NCBI RefSeq assembly: GCF_003478335.1
Contig: NZ_QUFB01000026.1
Location: forward strand, 1-42,871
Length of the DNA stretch: 42,871 bases
Reading direction: 5' to 3'
DNA from: Clostridium sp. AM49-4BH
GTDB lineage: Bacteria > Bacillota > Clostridia > Lachnospirales > Lachnospiraceae
Shown: piece by piece, positions 24,196-34,178 of the stretch
Layout of the letters: each line of letters opens with the position of its first letter
Position numbering within the stretch: position 1 is the first letter of the stretch
Translations under genes and position numbers: made by a program
Notes under the pieces: model-generated
The model's input: the letters and a program-made list of their open reading frames with translations, nothing else
Database searches by the model: none
Told to the model about the DNA's origin: nothing

Positions 24196-26955
24196 TTATT
24201 TGAATTTCTTGTAACCGCTCTTCTTTAACTTCTTAACATTAGCCTTAGTTACTTTCTTAGAAGCGCCCTTAACCTTGATTGTCTTCTTGCATCCCTTGAA
24301 TGCTTTCTTAGCAACCTTTGTTAATTTAGCTTTTACCTTCAAAGTAGATAACTTCTTGCAGTTAGCAAATGCTCCTGCAGGAATGGACTTAATGTTCTTG
24401 CCAAGAGTGATTGTCTTAGCATTAGCGCCCTTGAATGCGTTCTTGCCAATACTTGTTACTTTATAGCTGTAGCCATTGATCTTAGCTGTAGCTGGTGCAG
24501 AGAGGCTAGATGCCTTCTTGCCTGCCTTAGAAAGACCAACGATTGCTAATGTACCAGCTTTCTTAGCTGTAGCTGCTTTTGTTACCTTGTAAACAACCTT
24601 GCCGCTCTCAACCTTATTACCCTTCTTAGGTGCCTTTGGTGCCTTAGTAGGTGCCTTAGTAGGTGCCTTAGTAGGTGCCGGGCTGTTTGTAGGAGCCGGT
24701 GTTACGTTTGGCTTCTCACTTGGTTTAACAGTTGGCTGTTCACTCGGTGTAGGAAGAGCACCCTCAGACGCATCAATATCGTCCTTTGTGATAGTATCGT
24801 TCTTTACATTCTCACCTGTCTCAGGATCTTTATAAGTACCTTCCTTAAGGTCGTTCAATGCAGCCTTAAGTCCTGTAACCTTAAATGTAATCTCAATGCT
24901 GTTCTCTGGAACTGCCAAATCTTCAGCATCTGTCTTTTCAAACAAAGGTCCCTTATCATCAGGATTCCACTTGTTGATCAGTGGATAGTAGTAATACAAC
25001 TCATCTGCTTTCTGAACAAGGCTCAGATCTTTAGCAACTTCAGCACCATCAACCTTCAGAGATGTAACAGATAACTTAACATCTGCATATGCACCATCTG
25101 GGTTTTCTTCTGTCTTAGCAGAAAGGTCTGTTGCGATAGACAACAAGTTGTACTTCGTAGCTGATGACAAATCGATACCGCTAATAGCTACTGTATACTC
25201 ACCATCTCTTGTAAGTAATACATCAGTAGCCTTGAATTCTGCAGCGTTACCGCTTGCCTTGATGTAATCGTAAGTATCCTGTTTTCCAACAGCATTTGGC
25301 TTGTAACCATTACGATAATCCCATGAATCCATCTGATATGCGAGATAAGCATGGATACCCTTTGTAGCCCAAAGAGCCTCATCATAAGCCTTAGGAGCGT
25401 CTGTTGGCTCTGGAGTAGGTGTTACTTCTGGTCCTTCTGTATCATCTGCGAATTTCAATTCTGTTGTCTTCATAGTTACATCAGAAATTGTTAAACCAGC
25501 TGTTACGTTCTTGTCATCATCTTTCTCTAATGCAGAATCGATGTCAGCGAACATTACACCTAACTGATTTCCAAGAGTAATTTCTCCTGCTGCAGTATAA
25601 GATACTGTATATGTTCCGTCTTTTTCGATTTCAACAACACCAGCTGATGGTACTGTGTTACCTAATGTATTTACAGACCAGTCACTTGAGTTTACACCGA
25701 TGAATGCCTTGATAGACTTAGCGCCTGTCTTTGCTAATACATCTGCAACGCCTGCTGCCTTGAAAGAAATAGAGATGTCTCTAAGTGTCTGACCTTCCAT
25801 TTTATTTGGATCAAACTTGCCCCAGTTGTTGAACACAAGAAGTCTTGCTTCTCCACTGTCGCCACCTATGAATTTGCTTTCTGTAGCACCATCGAATTTT
25901 GCAACGCTCTTAACTTCCTTTGCTACCTCAACTTTGAGGGATGCATCAGATACTGTTAAACCTGCTGTTACATTCTTATCATCGTCTTTCTCTAATGCAG
26001 AATTGATGTCAGCAAACATTACACCCATCTGGTTTCCTAACTTAACTGTTGAAGAACCAGTATATGTTACTGTGTATGTTCCATCTTTCTCAATCTCTGT
26101 TACTCCGTTTGCAGGAACTGTGTTTCCAAGAGTATTTACAGACCAGTCGCTTGAATTCAATCCAAGGAATGCCTTGATAGACTTAGCGCCTGTCTTTGCC
26201 AATACATCTGCAACACCTGCAACCTTGAAAGTAATAGACGCATTCTTTACATCAATACCTTCAAGCTCACTCGGGTCATACTTACCCCAGTTGTTAAACA
26301 CTAACAAACGAGCTTCTTCGGAATCTCCGCCTATTAACTTAGATTCTACCGCTTTATCGAAAGATGTAACATCTTTCATTAAAGCAGGAGCTTTAATCTG
26401 AAGCTTTGTATCAGAAACTTTCAAACCTGCTGTTACATTCTTGTCATCATCTTTCTCTAAAGCAGAGTCGATGTCAGCAAACATTACACCCATCTGGTTT
26501 CCAAGTGTAATTGTTGAGGAACCAGTATATGTTACTGTATAGGTTCCATCTTTCTCAATTTCTGTTACTCCATCTGCAGGTGCAGTGTTACCAAGAGTAT
26601 TCACTGACCAATCACTTGAATTCAATCCAAGGAATGCTTTAATAGACTTAGCTCCTGTCTTCGCCAACACATCAGCCACACCTTCAACATTAAAAGTAAT
26701 AGATGCATCTTTCATGCTGATTCCTTCAAGTTCACTAGGATCATACTTGTCCCAGTTGTTAAATACTAACAAACGAGCTTCTCCAGAATCTCCGCCTACT
26801 AACTTAGATTCAACTGCCTTATCAAATACAACCTTGTCCACAGTAGATACCGCAGCATCTGCTTTTTCAGAAACAAGGCCGACGCTAGGAATAAGACTTA
26901 ACGCCATTGCACCGGCAAGAACCCATGACAAAACTTTTTTTGTCTGTTTTCTCAT
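24196..26955 (-). CDS. Secreted protein with a triplicated module and C-terminal leucine-rich repeats
   Basis: 919 residues from ATG 26955 (GGAGGAG upstream). Signal peptide VLSWVLAGAMALSLIPSVGLV. Three near-identical modules of about 155 residues follow (roughly 39-193, 194-350, 351-510). Each opens like FDKAVESKLIGGDSGEARLL and contains FNNWGKYDPSELEG and FLGLNSSDWSVNTLGN, a compact aromatic-rich beta fold that resembles carbohydrate-binding modules. Module 4 (about 526-715) matches module 2 of the protein at 21856. A Pro/Thr/Lys linker with repeated APTK precedes the Lys-rich LRR_5 array ending SGYKKFK. It is probably surface-bound and polysaccharide-binding; ligand unknown. Modules 1-3 were made by recent internal duplication. 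Confidence 0.78.
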   Translation of the reverse strand: MRKQTKKVLSWVLAGAMALSLIPSVGLVSEKADAAVSTVDKVVFDKAVESKLVGGDSGEARLLVFNNWDKYDPSELEGISMKDASITFNVEGVADVLAKTGAKSIKAFLGLNSSDWSVNTLGNTAPADGVTEIEKDGTYTVTYTGSSTITLGNQMGVMFADIDSALEKDDDKNVTAGLKVSDTKLQIKAPALMKDVTSFDKAVESKLIGGDSEEARLLVFNNWGKYDPSELEGIDVKNASITFKVAGVADVLAKTGAKSIKAFLGLNSSDWSVNTLGNTVPANGVTEIEKDGTYTVTYTGSSTVKLGNQMGVMFADINSALEKDDDKNVTAGLTVSDASLKVEVAKEVKSVAKFDGATESKFIGGDSGEARLLVFNNWGKFDPNKMEGQTLRDISISFKAAGVADVLAKTGAKSIKAFIGVNSSDWSVNTLGNTVPSAGVVEIEKDGTYTVSYTAAGEITLGNQLGVMFADIDSALEKDDDKNVTAGLTISDVTMKTTELKFADDTEGPEVTPTPEPTDAPKAYDEALWATKGIHAYLAYQMDSWDYRNGYKPNAVGKQDTYDYIKASGNAAEFKATDVLLTRDGEYTVAISGIDLSSATKYNLLSIATDLSAKTEENPDGAYADVKLSVTSLKVDGAEVAKDLSLVQKADELYYYYPLINKWNPDDKGPLFEKTDAEDLAVPENSIEITFKVTGLKAALNDLKEGTYKDPETGENVKNDTITKDDIDASEGALPTPSEQPTVKPSEKPNVTPAPTNSPAPTKAPTKAPTKAPKAPKKGNKVESGKVVYKVTKAATAKKAGTLAIVGLSKAGKKASSLSAPATAKINGYSYKVTSIGKNAFKGANAKTITLGKNIKSIPAGAFANCKKLSTLKVKAKLTKVAKKAFKGCKKTIKVKGASKKVTKANVKKLKKSGYKKFK

Positions 26956-27392
26956 TATTTCTCCTCCTCTTTTTATTATTGAGTCATCGTACATAATTGA
27001 AATGCTGTACGTAAGTTTTGAACTTAAGAACTACGAAACAAAAACTCATATTTCAATCAAAACGTACCATAGCCTTTCATTTATATACATAAAAATTTAC
27101 AAAACATATTCTAACACGATACGGTAAAAAAATCAATCATTTTTACCTGTTTTTCAAAAAATCTATTGCCGATTTTGTTAAATATACACAAATTTATTTC
27201 TTAATCCTGTCTATGTCGATGATTTTTACCGTAAATATACACAATACGACAGACCTGCCATGCAGGCATTATCCAGAACTTTCCTGCCACAAATACTTGT
27301 TTCGTATTTCCATTATGGCAAAAAAGCGGAAAGAATAAATTTATTTATATCTTGTTATAATACCTTTCAAAAACTTGAAAGTGAGGCTTTTT
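26956..27392. other. AT-rich intergenic region with promoter and repeated box
   Basis: 437 bp without a gene. Besides the promoter at 27108-27136 it has an imperfect palindrome GGTAAAAA...TTTTTACC overlapping that -35 (27122-27148), and the box AAATATACACAA occurs twice (near 27180 and 27232). These could be regulator sites. Confidence 0.4.
27108..27136 (-). promoter_or_regulatory. Promoter of the triplicated-module protein gene
   Basis: TTGATT (27136-27131), 17-bp spacer, TAGAAT (27113-27108), leader about 150 nt. The overlapping GGTAAAAA/TTTTTACC palindrome may be an operator. Confidence 0.6.
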
Positions 27393-27857
27393 ATGACAAA
27401 GCAAAAATGTAATTCTAATAACCCAAATAGCAATTTAGACAAAAGAACCCTAACGCTAAACGAATGGTATTCTTTTGGGATACAGAATTATAAAAACGGC
27501 GTTGTCAAACCATCGACAATCCAAAATTATTGCTGCATCTACAATAATCATATCAAAAAATTTTTAGGTTATATGCCGCTTTGCGAAATTCGCACAATGC
27601 ATATTCAACAAATGCTCAATTCACTGGGACTATCATCCAAGTACCAGCATCGCATCCATGCCATACTCTCGAATATGTTTGAAATCGCGGTTCAAGATGA
27701 TTTGATCGTGAAAAATCCATGTTGCCATACTTATTTTCTTCCCTTTTGTATGACAGCGATGCAATTTATCGAATTTCGATCAGCTTATTTCAACTTCGTC
27801 TCCGAATGGTATCATATTGAATACTTGTCAACTCAATCCACCATTATCTATAACTGA
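27393..27857 (+). pseudogene. Truncated tyrosine recombinase (integrase N-terminal part)
   Basis: 154 residues from ATG 27393, after GTGAGG. It contains the N-terminal core-binding (SAM-like) region: TLNEWYSFGIQNYKNGVVKPSTIQNY, HIKKFLG, IRTMHIQQMLNSL, ILSNMFEIAVQDDLIVKNPC. After the NPC motif, where the catalytic domain should begin, the sequence turns into unrelated residues and stops; the R...HxxR...Y residues are absent and I do not find them in the other frames. It is an integrase remnant, one of few + strand genes here, directly followed by a long repeat array. It suggests that a mobile element once entered this region. Confidence 0.75.
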
Positions 27858-27869
27858 GACTACTTTATA

Positions 27870-28224
27870 TTGACTGCTTTAGCGCTTTCGCTGATTTCAG
27901 CTTGCTTTTTGCTTCTTTGGTTGACTACTTTGGGGACTTTTTCTATTTCAGCTTGCCTATTGGGCTATTTCGGTTGACTGCTTTAGCGCTTTCGCTGATT
28001 TCAGCTTGCCTATTGGGCTATTTCGGTTGACTGCTTTGGCGTTTTCGCTGATTCTAGCTTGCCTATCGTGCTTCTTTGGTTGACTGCTTTGGCGCTTTCG
28101 CTGATTTCAGCTTGCTTTTTGCTTCTTTGGTTGACTGCTTTGGGACTTTCGCTGATTCCGGCTTGCTTATTGGCTTCTTTGGTTGACTGCTTTGGCGCTT
28201 TCGCTGATTCCAGCTTGTTTCTCC
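27870..28224. repeat. 51-54 bp degenerate tandem repeat, seven copies
   Basis: TTGACT(G/A)CTTT starts copies at 27870, 27921, 27973, 28027, 28080, 28131 and 28183. Units also share CTTTCGCTGATT.CAGCTTG. There are no unique spacers, so it is not CRISPR. The 689-bp gap 27858-28546 consists of this array, hairpin repeat copy 5 and a terminator. Confidence 0.9.
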
Positions 28225-28245
28225 CCCTCTACATTAACTGTTACT

Positions 28246-28320
28246 AGGGCTTTGCTTTGTAAGAATTGCTAAAGCAGTTCTTGATAACATCACACTGCAT
28301 AACAGCATTTTCTTATTCCA
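28246..28320. repeat. Terminator-adjacent hairpin repeat, copy 5
   Basis: The left hairpin is truncated (GGGCTTTGCTTT); AAGAATTGC-TAAA-GCAGTTCTT is intact with one changed pair (A to G, giving a G-T pair). The flank GCATAACAGCATTTTC is conserved. It lies about 95 nt beyond the GH5 gene terminator. Confidence 0.75.
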
Positions 28321-28414
28321 TAGCATAAGCTTTGACACCGCATTTGCAAATACAAATGCACCAATGGTCCTTTTTATTTACGCAGTATAAACATAAAAAG
28401 CCTCCCCATAAACA

Positions 28415-28457
28415 TAAAAAACCTCCGCGGAGTATCTATAAGATACCTCGCGGAGGT
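28415..28457 (-). terminator. Terminator of the GH5 gene
   Basis: ACCTCCGCG.AGTATC / GATAC.CGCGGAGGT with a short TATAA loop, followed on the minus strand by TTTTTATG. A 20-bp duplication (AAACATAAAAA.CCTCC) lies next to it. Confidence 0.85.
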
Positions 28458-28546
28458 CGTCCTTGTTCTGATTACTTATCTTAAAACAATTACTGCCAAT
28501 TACGAATCATTGTTTGTACTACCATCAATCAATAATTAAGCGGTAA

Positions 28547-30907
28547 TTATTCGCCTAACTCGTAGATCTGGATGCCTGTGATCGTTGGACGTCCACTAAA
28601 TGTCAATGACAGATAATGTCTATCCTTTGTCAAGTTTAATCCTGCTTCATCTAATACGATGAGCTTATCTGCGAAAGCAGCATAGTCAATATCTACATCA
28701 TCCTTGAACGTCGCTGTGTCAGATACACCCAACTGGATATGTCCAACGTTATCCTCGTCATCTGCTTTCCAGTTTGCCTTGTCCAATGTCTCAGGAGCGA
28801 ACTGTACTGCGATAGCCGGCTTCTTGTACTTGCTGACATCAATGTTGAGGAATGACTGGAATCCGGCACCATCAAAAGTGATCGTAGTAGTATCGCCCGC
28901 AATCGTAGGAGATACTGTGCTAGATGGGATCATCTTCTTAGCTACATCCGGATCTTCTCCGTTAGTCTTATCAGCTTTATCGTTGTAACGGTTCTCACCA
29001 TATGCATAGTCACCACCGTTCTTGTACCAAACACCGGTCCAGTTCCATACAGACTTCTTATCACCAACTTCCTTAATGAAAGAAAGATCTGTAGATTTAC
29101 CTGTTGTCTTAGTCATGCTTGTGTCGCCGTTAGCACCATTAATCTCATTAAAGTATACGGCAACATCCTTAAATTTCAAAGTTGCTGCAGCTCTATCAAA
29201 ATACTGACCAGTCTCCCAAAGCACCGGCACAGCATGATATTTAGCTGCTTCCTTGAACGTATCATTAAACCAAGCAGTTACACTACCTGTGACTGTCTGA
29301 GGACTGCAGACACCACACTCACCGATGATAAATGCATATCCTTCATCAGAAAATCTCTTAAGATTCTTAAAAAGCTCTACTGTTTTCTGGCGATCTTCAT
29401 ACGTATATGAACCGGCACCACCATCACCACAAAAATCCCATGGAGTGTAGTAATGTACAGATACGAAAAGCTTTGTCTTACCATTCTCAGCAATATCTGT
29501 CGGCATTATATACTTTTCGTCTGCTGTCTTCTCAAAGTCAGTATTGTAACCAGGGATCAACAGATGACGGTTTGCATTGTTACCGCCTGTAGCGCGGATA
29601 ACGTCAACAAATTTCTGATTGATCTCATGTGCCATCTTATACTTATCAGCTGTCTTTAAGTTGCCGCCAATTGAAACATCTTTCTGATCATCTGTTACAG
29701 CATAGCCATTAGAGTAAATGCTGTCGTTCAAGCGATCTCCGATTTCCTCATTAGCTCCCTCAAAGATCAGATGATCGGAATACTTGTTAAAACGCTCTGC
29801 GATCTGAGTCCAATATTTCTCATAACGAACCCAAGCCTGTGCACGAACTTCTTCGTTGGCAACTTTCTTATTATTCTCATCACGCTTGCAAGCACCGAAC
29901 TGGCCCCACCACTGGTTGTCCCAATGATCGTTAATGATAACATACATACCATTATTCAAAGCATAGATCACTGCTTTCTCTACAGCATCTAACATCTTGG
30001 CATTGATCGTATATGATCCATCATCTTTATCACCATTCGTCCAAGCTACCGGAATACGTACGGTATTAATACCGTAAGAATGTAATGTATCTAAATACTT
30101 CTGCGTGATCTCAACATTGCCCCACGCAGATACAAACCACGATGGATCTGCTGTCGCATAATCAGTAGCAGCCATGCTCTTCTTGGCAGAGATTCCCTGG
30201 ACTGCTTCCAACGTATTACCGATGTTTACACCCATACCCATCTTAGAGTCTGCCAAATCCTGAGAAGAAAGTTCCTTACGAACCGTTCCATTATCTTTGG
30301 ATTTTACAGTAGAACCATCTGTAAATGTTACCGTCTTCTCATCACCGATATTGGATTTGTCATCAATCGTATATTTGATAACATCATTACCGGATGGTCT
30401 TCCATAGATTACTGCCTCCGGATTCGGAGTTGGAGTAACCTTAGGGGTTGGTGCAGGTGTTGTCGTTGCAGGTGTTGTCGTTGCAGGTTTCTTAGTAGCA
30501 ACATTTGCAGGCGCAGGTGTTGCTTTCTTCTTAACCGTAACAGTACATTTCAAAGTCTTTTTCTTTACTTTCTTAGATCCCTTTGCAATGTATTTAACCT
30601 TTACCTTGATAGTTGCCTTACCAGCCTTCTTAGCGGTAACCTTACCCTTCTTGGATACGGTAGCCACGCTCTTCTTGCTGGTTGTCCACTTCTGGGACTT
30701 AATCTTCTTCACATTTTTCTTTGTGATCTTTAATGTGACTTTCTTGCCTGCTGTAATTGAAACTTTTTTCTTCAGTTTCAGGGTTGCTTTCTTAGAAGCT
30801 GCGCTCGCGCTGGCGGTATTAAATACAGTAGAAAATGCTCCTCCTGTAAGTACCATCGCAAGTGCAAGTGCAAAAGCAACGATTCTTTTTGTGTAACGTT
30901 GTTTCAT
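28547..30907 (-). CDS. Secreted GH5 glycoside hydrolase (endoglucanase type) with N-terminal Ig-like domain
   Basis: 786 residues. Signal peptide IVAFALALAMVLTGGAFSTV, then a Lys-rich Big_2 domain (about 38-128, KKVSITAGKKVTLKI, SVATVSKKGKVTAKKAGKATI), a Pro/Thr linker (150-165), the GH5 barrel (about 215-580) and a C-terminal beta domain (about 650-786). Barrel motifs: MGMGVNIGNTLEA, INTVRIPVAW, acid/base Glu in FEGANEE near 386, SVHYYTPWDF, nucleophile Glu in IIGECGV near 530. The acid/base motif reads NEE where classic GH5 has NEP. It is likely to cut beta-1,4-glucan or xyloglucan outside the cell. AAGGAGG precedes the ATG; a TATAAT at 30976-30971 may be its -10 box. Confidence 0.88.
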   Translation of the reverse strand: MKQRYTKRIVAFALALAMVLTGGAFSTVFNTASASAASKKATLKLKKKVSITAGKKVTLKITKKNVKKIKSQKWTTSKKSVATVSKKGKVTAKKAGKATIKVKVKYIAKGSKKVKKKTLKCTVTVKKKATPAPANVATKKPATTTPATTTPAPTPKVTPTPNPEAVIYGRPSGNDVIKYTIDDKSNIGDEKTVTFTDGSTVKSKDNGTVRKELSSQDLADSKMGMGVNIGNTLEAVQGISAKKSMAATDYATADPSWFVSAWGNVEITQKYLDTLHSYGINTVRIPVAWTNGDKDDGSYTINAKMLDAVEKAVIYALNNGMYVIINDHWDNQWWGQFGACKRDENNKKVANEEVRAQAWVRYEKYWTQIAERFNKYSDHLIFEGANEEIGDRLNDSIYSNGYAVTDDQKDVSIGGNLKTADKYKMAHEINQKFVDVIRATGGNNANRHLLIPGYNTDFEKTADEKYIMPTDIAENGKTKLFVSVHYYTPWDFCGDGGAGSYTYEDRQKTVELFKNLKRFSDEGYAFIIGECGVCSPQTVTGSVTAWFNDTFKEAAKYHAVPVLWETGQYFDRAAATLKFKDVAVYFNEINGANGDTSMTKTTGKSTDLSFIKEVGDKKSVWNWTGVWYKNGGDYAYGENRYNDKADKTNGEDPDVAKKMIPSSTVSPTIAGDTTTITFDGAGFQSFLNIDVSKYKKPAIAVQFAPETLDKANWKADDEDNVGHIQLGVSDTATFKDDVDIDYAAFADKLIVLDEAGLNLTKDRHYLSLTFSGRPTITGIQIYELGE

Positions 30908-31167
30908 TGTAATAATTCTCCTCCTTTATGGTTTATTGTAATTTTACGCAAAAACGTATTTTACTCCGCAATTATAACATGAGACATACTTTTTTTCACT
31001 AGAATTATTTGCGATGAATCACATGATTTTTTCTATATCGTATTCGAAACTGTCATTTATCTGACATATTATCTTGTTGCATTTCAACGACTTATGCAGG
31101 ACAATATAGGCTCACTGCACGTCATCGCCTTATATGCATCACATTTTCATCATAACACATATCCTGA

Positions 31168-32936
31168 TCAACGCTTCATAATTCCACGGTATCGATTGAG
31201 GCATCCGGCCATCTCTGCTCGTCTTGGCATAGCCAGATCACTGCCATTGCCATTTGATAGCACATTCAATCCATCTCGCTCCAGTGCGTCCACGAGTTCT
31301 GACACCGCCTGCGATACCTGAATCTTTTGTCCGGCATACTGCTCCAGGATCACTACCAAAGAACGTGCAATTGCCGTCATCTGCTCACTGTCAATGATCT
31401 GCTCAAGATAACGAAGATCTACATTCGTCTTGCTGATCGCAAATCCATCTGTTCCCATCACCTTGATCTTCATACCGCGATCAGATTTCCCGGCACTCTT
31501 TGTACTTGCAGCATCCCCGCTATATTTGCCGACCGCTCGTCTATGCTCACGACCGCCAGCTTCAAGCGACTGCTTTGGAATGAAAATTTTCTGCTCTACG
31601 CTGTCCGGATATTCAGCTGCCATCGATGTGTCATTCAACGGGTATGCTTTCGCTGTCTCTTTTGCAAATTGTGTGATTTCTTTCGGTCGATAACTTTCCA
31701 TTTGCAATATTGTATCTGCAATATGAAAAAAAGCACCACAGCTCCCTGCAACTAAAATGGTGGAAACCTGTTTCTGCTCATATAGCCCTTTTACCCGTTT
31801 AATAAACGGTATGATCGGCTCTTCTCCTGCTGCCACAACCTTTTCCATTAATTCATCTCGAATCATAAAATTAGTCGCACTGGTGTCTTCATCGATCAAC
31901 AATACACCTGCTCCATTCTCGACAGCTTCTACAACATTGGCCGCCTGCGATGTGGAACCGCTGGCATCCTCGCTGCTAAAATCCGTCGTATCCCGTCCGG
32001 TCGGCAGATTGCGAATAAACGGACTAATATCTTTATGATAAATGCTCCTACCGTCCTCAGAACGGATCTTAACCGCACTCTGTTCCATGGCAACGTACTC
32101 TCGACCATCTCCGGCAATATGCGGATATACTGCTCTTTCTAACGTCTGCAAAAGTGTGGATTTGCCATGATAACCGCCTCCAACGATAAGCGTCACACCT
32201 TTTTTGATCCCCATACCCTTGATCATGCCTTTATGTGGAAGGTTCCACGTAACCTCCATGGATTCCGGCGAGGCAAATGGCACCGCCTTCTTCATTGGAC
32301 GTTGGGATACTCCATTCTCGCGCGGCAGCACTGATCCATTAGCAATAAAAGCAATATACCTTCTTCCGCCATCTGCTCTCTGATGTAGCGCTGATCGTCT
32401 GCGAGGTCTGCAGCTCTCTGTAGCTTTTGGGCGTCAATATTCGCATAACAGCAGGCGTGATGCACGATCTCCGGTATAAATTGAAAAAATATTTTGCCCA
32501 GTTCTCTTGCATTGATACTTCTCCCATTTGCCGGAAAACCAACTGACATACGAACGGTTAGCTCCCCATTTTTCGCATTGATATGACAGGCACTTCGCTC
32601 CACGATTTCCTGTCCCGGACGGCTAACTGCAATCAAGCCGCTTTTGCCGGATCCTTTTGCCTTAAAATTAAATGGTTCGCTTTCCCTGCAAACCAGACGG
32701 AGTAAGTGATCTTCCACTGCGATCCTGCGATGCTTTTGCTCGTAAAACTCTTTTGGGATCGCATGTGTGCTCTGCGGCACCACCAGAGAAATCCGAGAGG
32801 GCGAAGCAAAAGGATCACCCTGCACTTTGTCAATACCAAGCCGATAATCGCCGAAATCATAACTGCCCTTAAGGCCTTTATATGCTGGGTATCCCTTGTG
32901 ATCTATCGAATTTAACATTGTTTTTAATCTCTGCAT
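31168..32936 (-). CDS. ABC-class ATPase (COG3044 type), frameshifted in this sequence
   Basis: The start MQRLKTML at 32936 lies 7 nt after AGGAG. The N-terminal frame ends at 32292; the C-terminal frame takes over as AFIANGSVLPRENGVSQRPM. TTGCT where TTGGCT is expected (near 32351) marks one missing base. The joined product is about 590 residues with P-loop GGGYHGKSTLL, Walker B-like VLLIDEDTSATNFM and the family's RDELM and VAGSCGAFFHIADT stretches. These proteins have an ABC-like ATPase core without membrane partners and with no established role. No operon partner. Confidence 0.8.
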
Positions 32937-33255
32937 GATCATTCTCCTTCATTTACAATCCAAACATATCATGAAAGTTTCCAACTCTGTCAATCACCAT
33001 AGCATCTTCCAACAATGATGCTGATTTTTGACGCTGGTTCTGTAATATGTTATGATTTTCGTTGGCTGTTCTAATAACCCTATTATAGGATACATGGGAC
33101 AAAAGGTCTATATTTACCTGCGGGAACGAAAGAAACATTTTGTCTGCGAAAAAGTCAGAAATATTTTTCCGATGAAAACGGCAGAAGCATTTTGCCCATA
33201 ACATAGTATGAAATACCTCTAAACCCGTGGGCAGAGAAAGGAATGCAAAATTACT

Positions 33256-33930
33256 ATGAATGAAAAAGAGACTATTACCACAACTTTTCAAATGCCGGTG
33301 CTAGATAAACATTGGGGGAAAACCTTTGCGCTAATGCTTATTTCTGTGATCATGATGGGACTCGGCGTGTCGCTGCTCGTTCTGACGGAAATGGGGACAG
33401 ATCCCTGCTCGGCAATGAATTATGGAATAGCCCGGACACTGGGACTTAGTTTTGGTAATTATCAACTATTATTTAATACGGTACTTCTGATCTTGGTCAT
33501 CTTACTTGATTGGCGGCTGATCGGTACCGGAACGATCGGAAATATGGTTGTGGTGGGCTACTCGGCTGATTTCTTCGGCTGGGTCTGGACAAACGTATGC
33601 CATGTGCCTGCACATCTTCCACTTGCAGCCCGCATTGGCATTCTGGTCCCGGCGCTTCTGCTTTTTGTGGTTGCTGCAGCCTGCTATATGCACAGCGGGC
33701 ACGGCATGGCACCTTATGATGCCGTACCTTTTGCCGTCACCGAAAAAATACGGCAAAAAACCGGCCGAAATTGTTTCAAGCCGGTTCGTCTTTCTATTGA
33801 TCTGATCGCAACGATACTTGGATTTCTCACGGGTGGTGAAGTTGGTGTTATGACTGTCCTGATGGTGCTTTTACTGGCACCGATCGTTGAATTTGTTGGT
33901 AAACTGTTTGAAAAATGGGGTGTCGCATAA
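33256..33930 (+). CDS. YczE/YitT-like integral membrane protein
   Basis: 224 residues, about five to six membrane helices. Family motifs are LTEMGTDPCSAMNYGIA after helix 1, SFGNYQLLFN, the GTIGNMVVVGYSADFF loop and GHGMAPYDAVPFAV. Proteins of the YczE group (COG2364) are small membrane proteins of unknown transport role; in Bacillus YczE affects lipopeptide antibiotic production. The Shine-Dalgarno (AAAGGA) is about 13 nt from the ATG, longer than usual. The stop codon lies in the loop of the terminator hairpin. Divergent from the ABC-class ATPase gene. Confidence 0.82.
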   Translation: MNEKETITTTFQMPVLDKHWGKTFALMLISVIMMGLGVSLLVLTEMGTDPCSAMNYGIARTLGLSFGNYQLLFNTVLLILVILLDWRLIGTGTIGNMVVVGYSADFFGWVWTNVCHVPAHLPLAARIGILVPALLLFVVAAACYMHSGHGMAPYDAVPFAVTEKIRQKTGRNCFKPVRLSIDLIATILGFLTGGEVGVMTVLMVLLLAPIVEFVGKLFEKWGVA

Positions 33931-33943
33931 CGACACCCCATTT
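33913..33943. terminator. Terminator hairpin enclosing the YczE-like stop codon
   Basis: AAATGGGGTGTCG / CGACACCCCATTT, a 13-bp perfect stem with loop CATAA; the TAA stop (33928-33930) is in the loop. The minus-strand side has the better T-run (CATTTTTC), so it probably also ends the CE2 esterase transcript arriving from the right. Confidence 0.85.
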
Positions 33944-33954
33944 AAGCTGTTTCA

Positions 33955-34178
33955 GTTATTTCTATTACAACATTTTCCTTGGATTCAAGTTTCTCATGTC
34001 TCAATTGCAACATTTCCCTTGGATTCAAGTTTCTCATGTCTCTATTACAGCATTTCCCTTGGATTCAAGTTTCTCATGTCTCAATTGCAGCATTTCTCTT
34101 GAATTCAAGTTCTTCGTCTCACCACTTCAACATTTCCCTTAGATTCAAGTTCCTCAGATCATCACCATTGCAGCATTT
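33955..34178. repeat. 40-bp tandem repeat, about five copies, across the stop codon of the CE2 gene
   Basis: GATTCAAGT recurs with period 40 (33981, 34021, 34061, 34101, 34141). The terminal codons of the esterase, Glu-Met-Leu-Gln-Trp-stop, form the right edge, and the nearest copy still reads Glu-Met-Leu-Lys-Trp-stop in the same register; farther copies are degenerate. Confidence 0.9.

Noticed and set aside
25817..27127. Long + strand open frames with repetitive products
   Set aside because: Antisense shadows of the triplicated-module gene, produced by its repeats and codon bias.
27870..28224. Possible CRISPR array
   Set aside because: Units are contiguous 51-54 bp repeats without unique spacers, and no cas genes are nearby.
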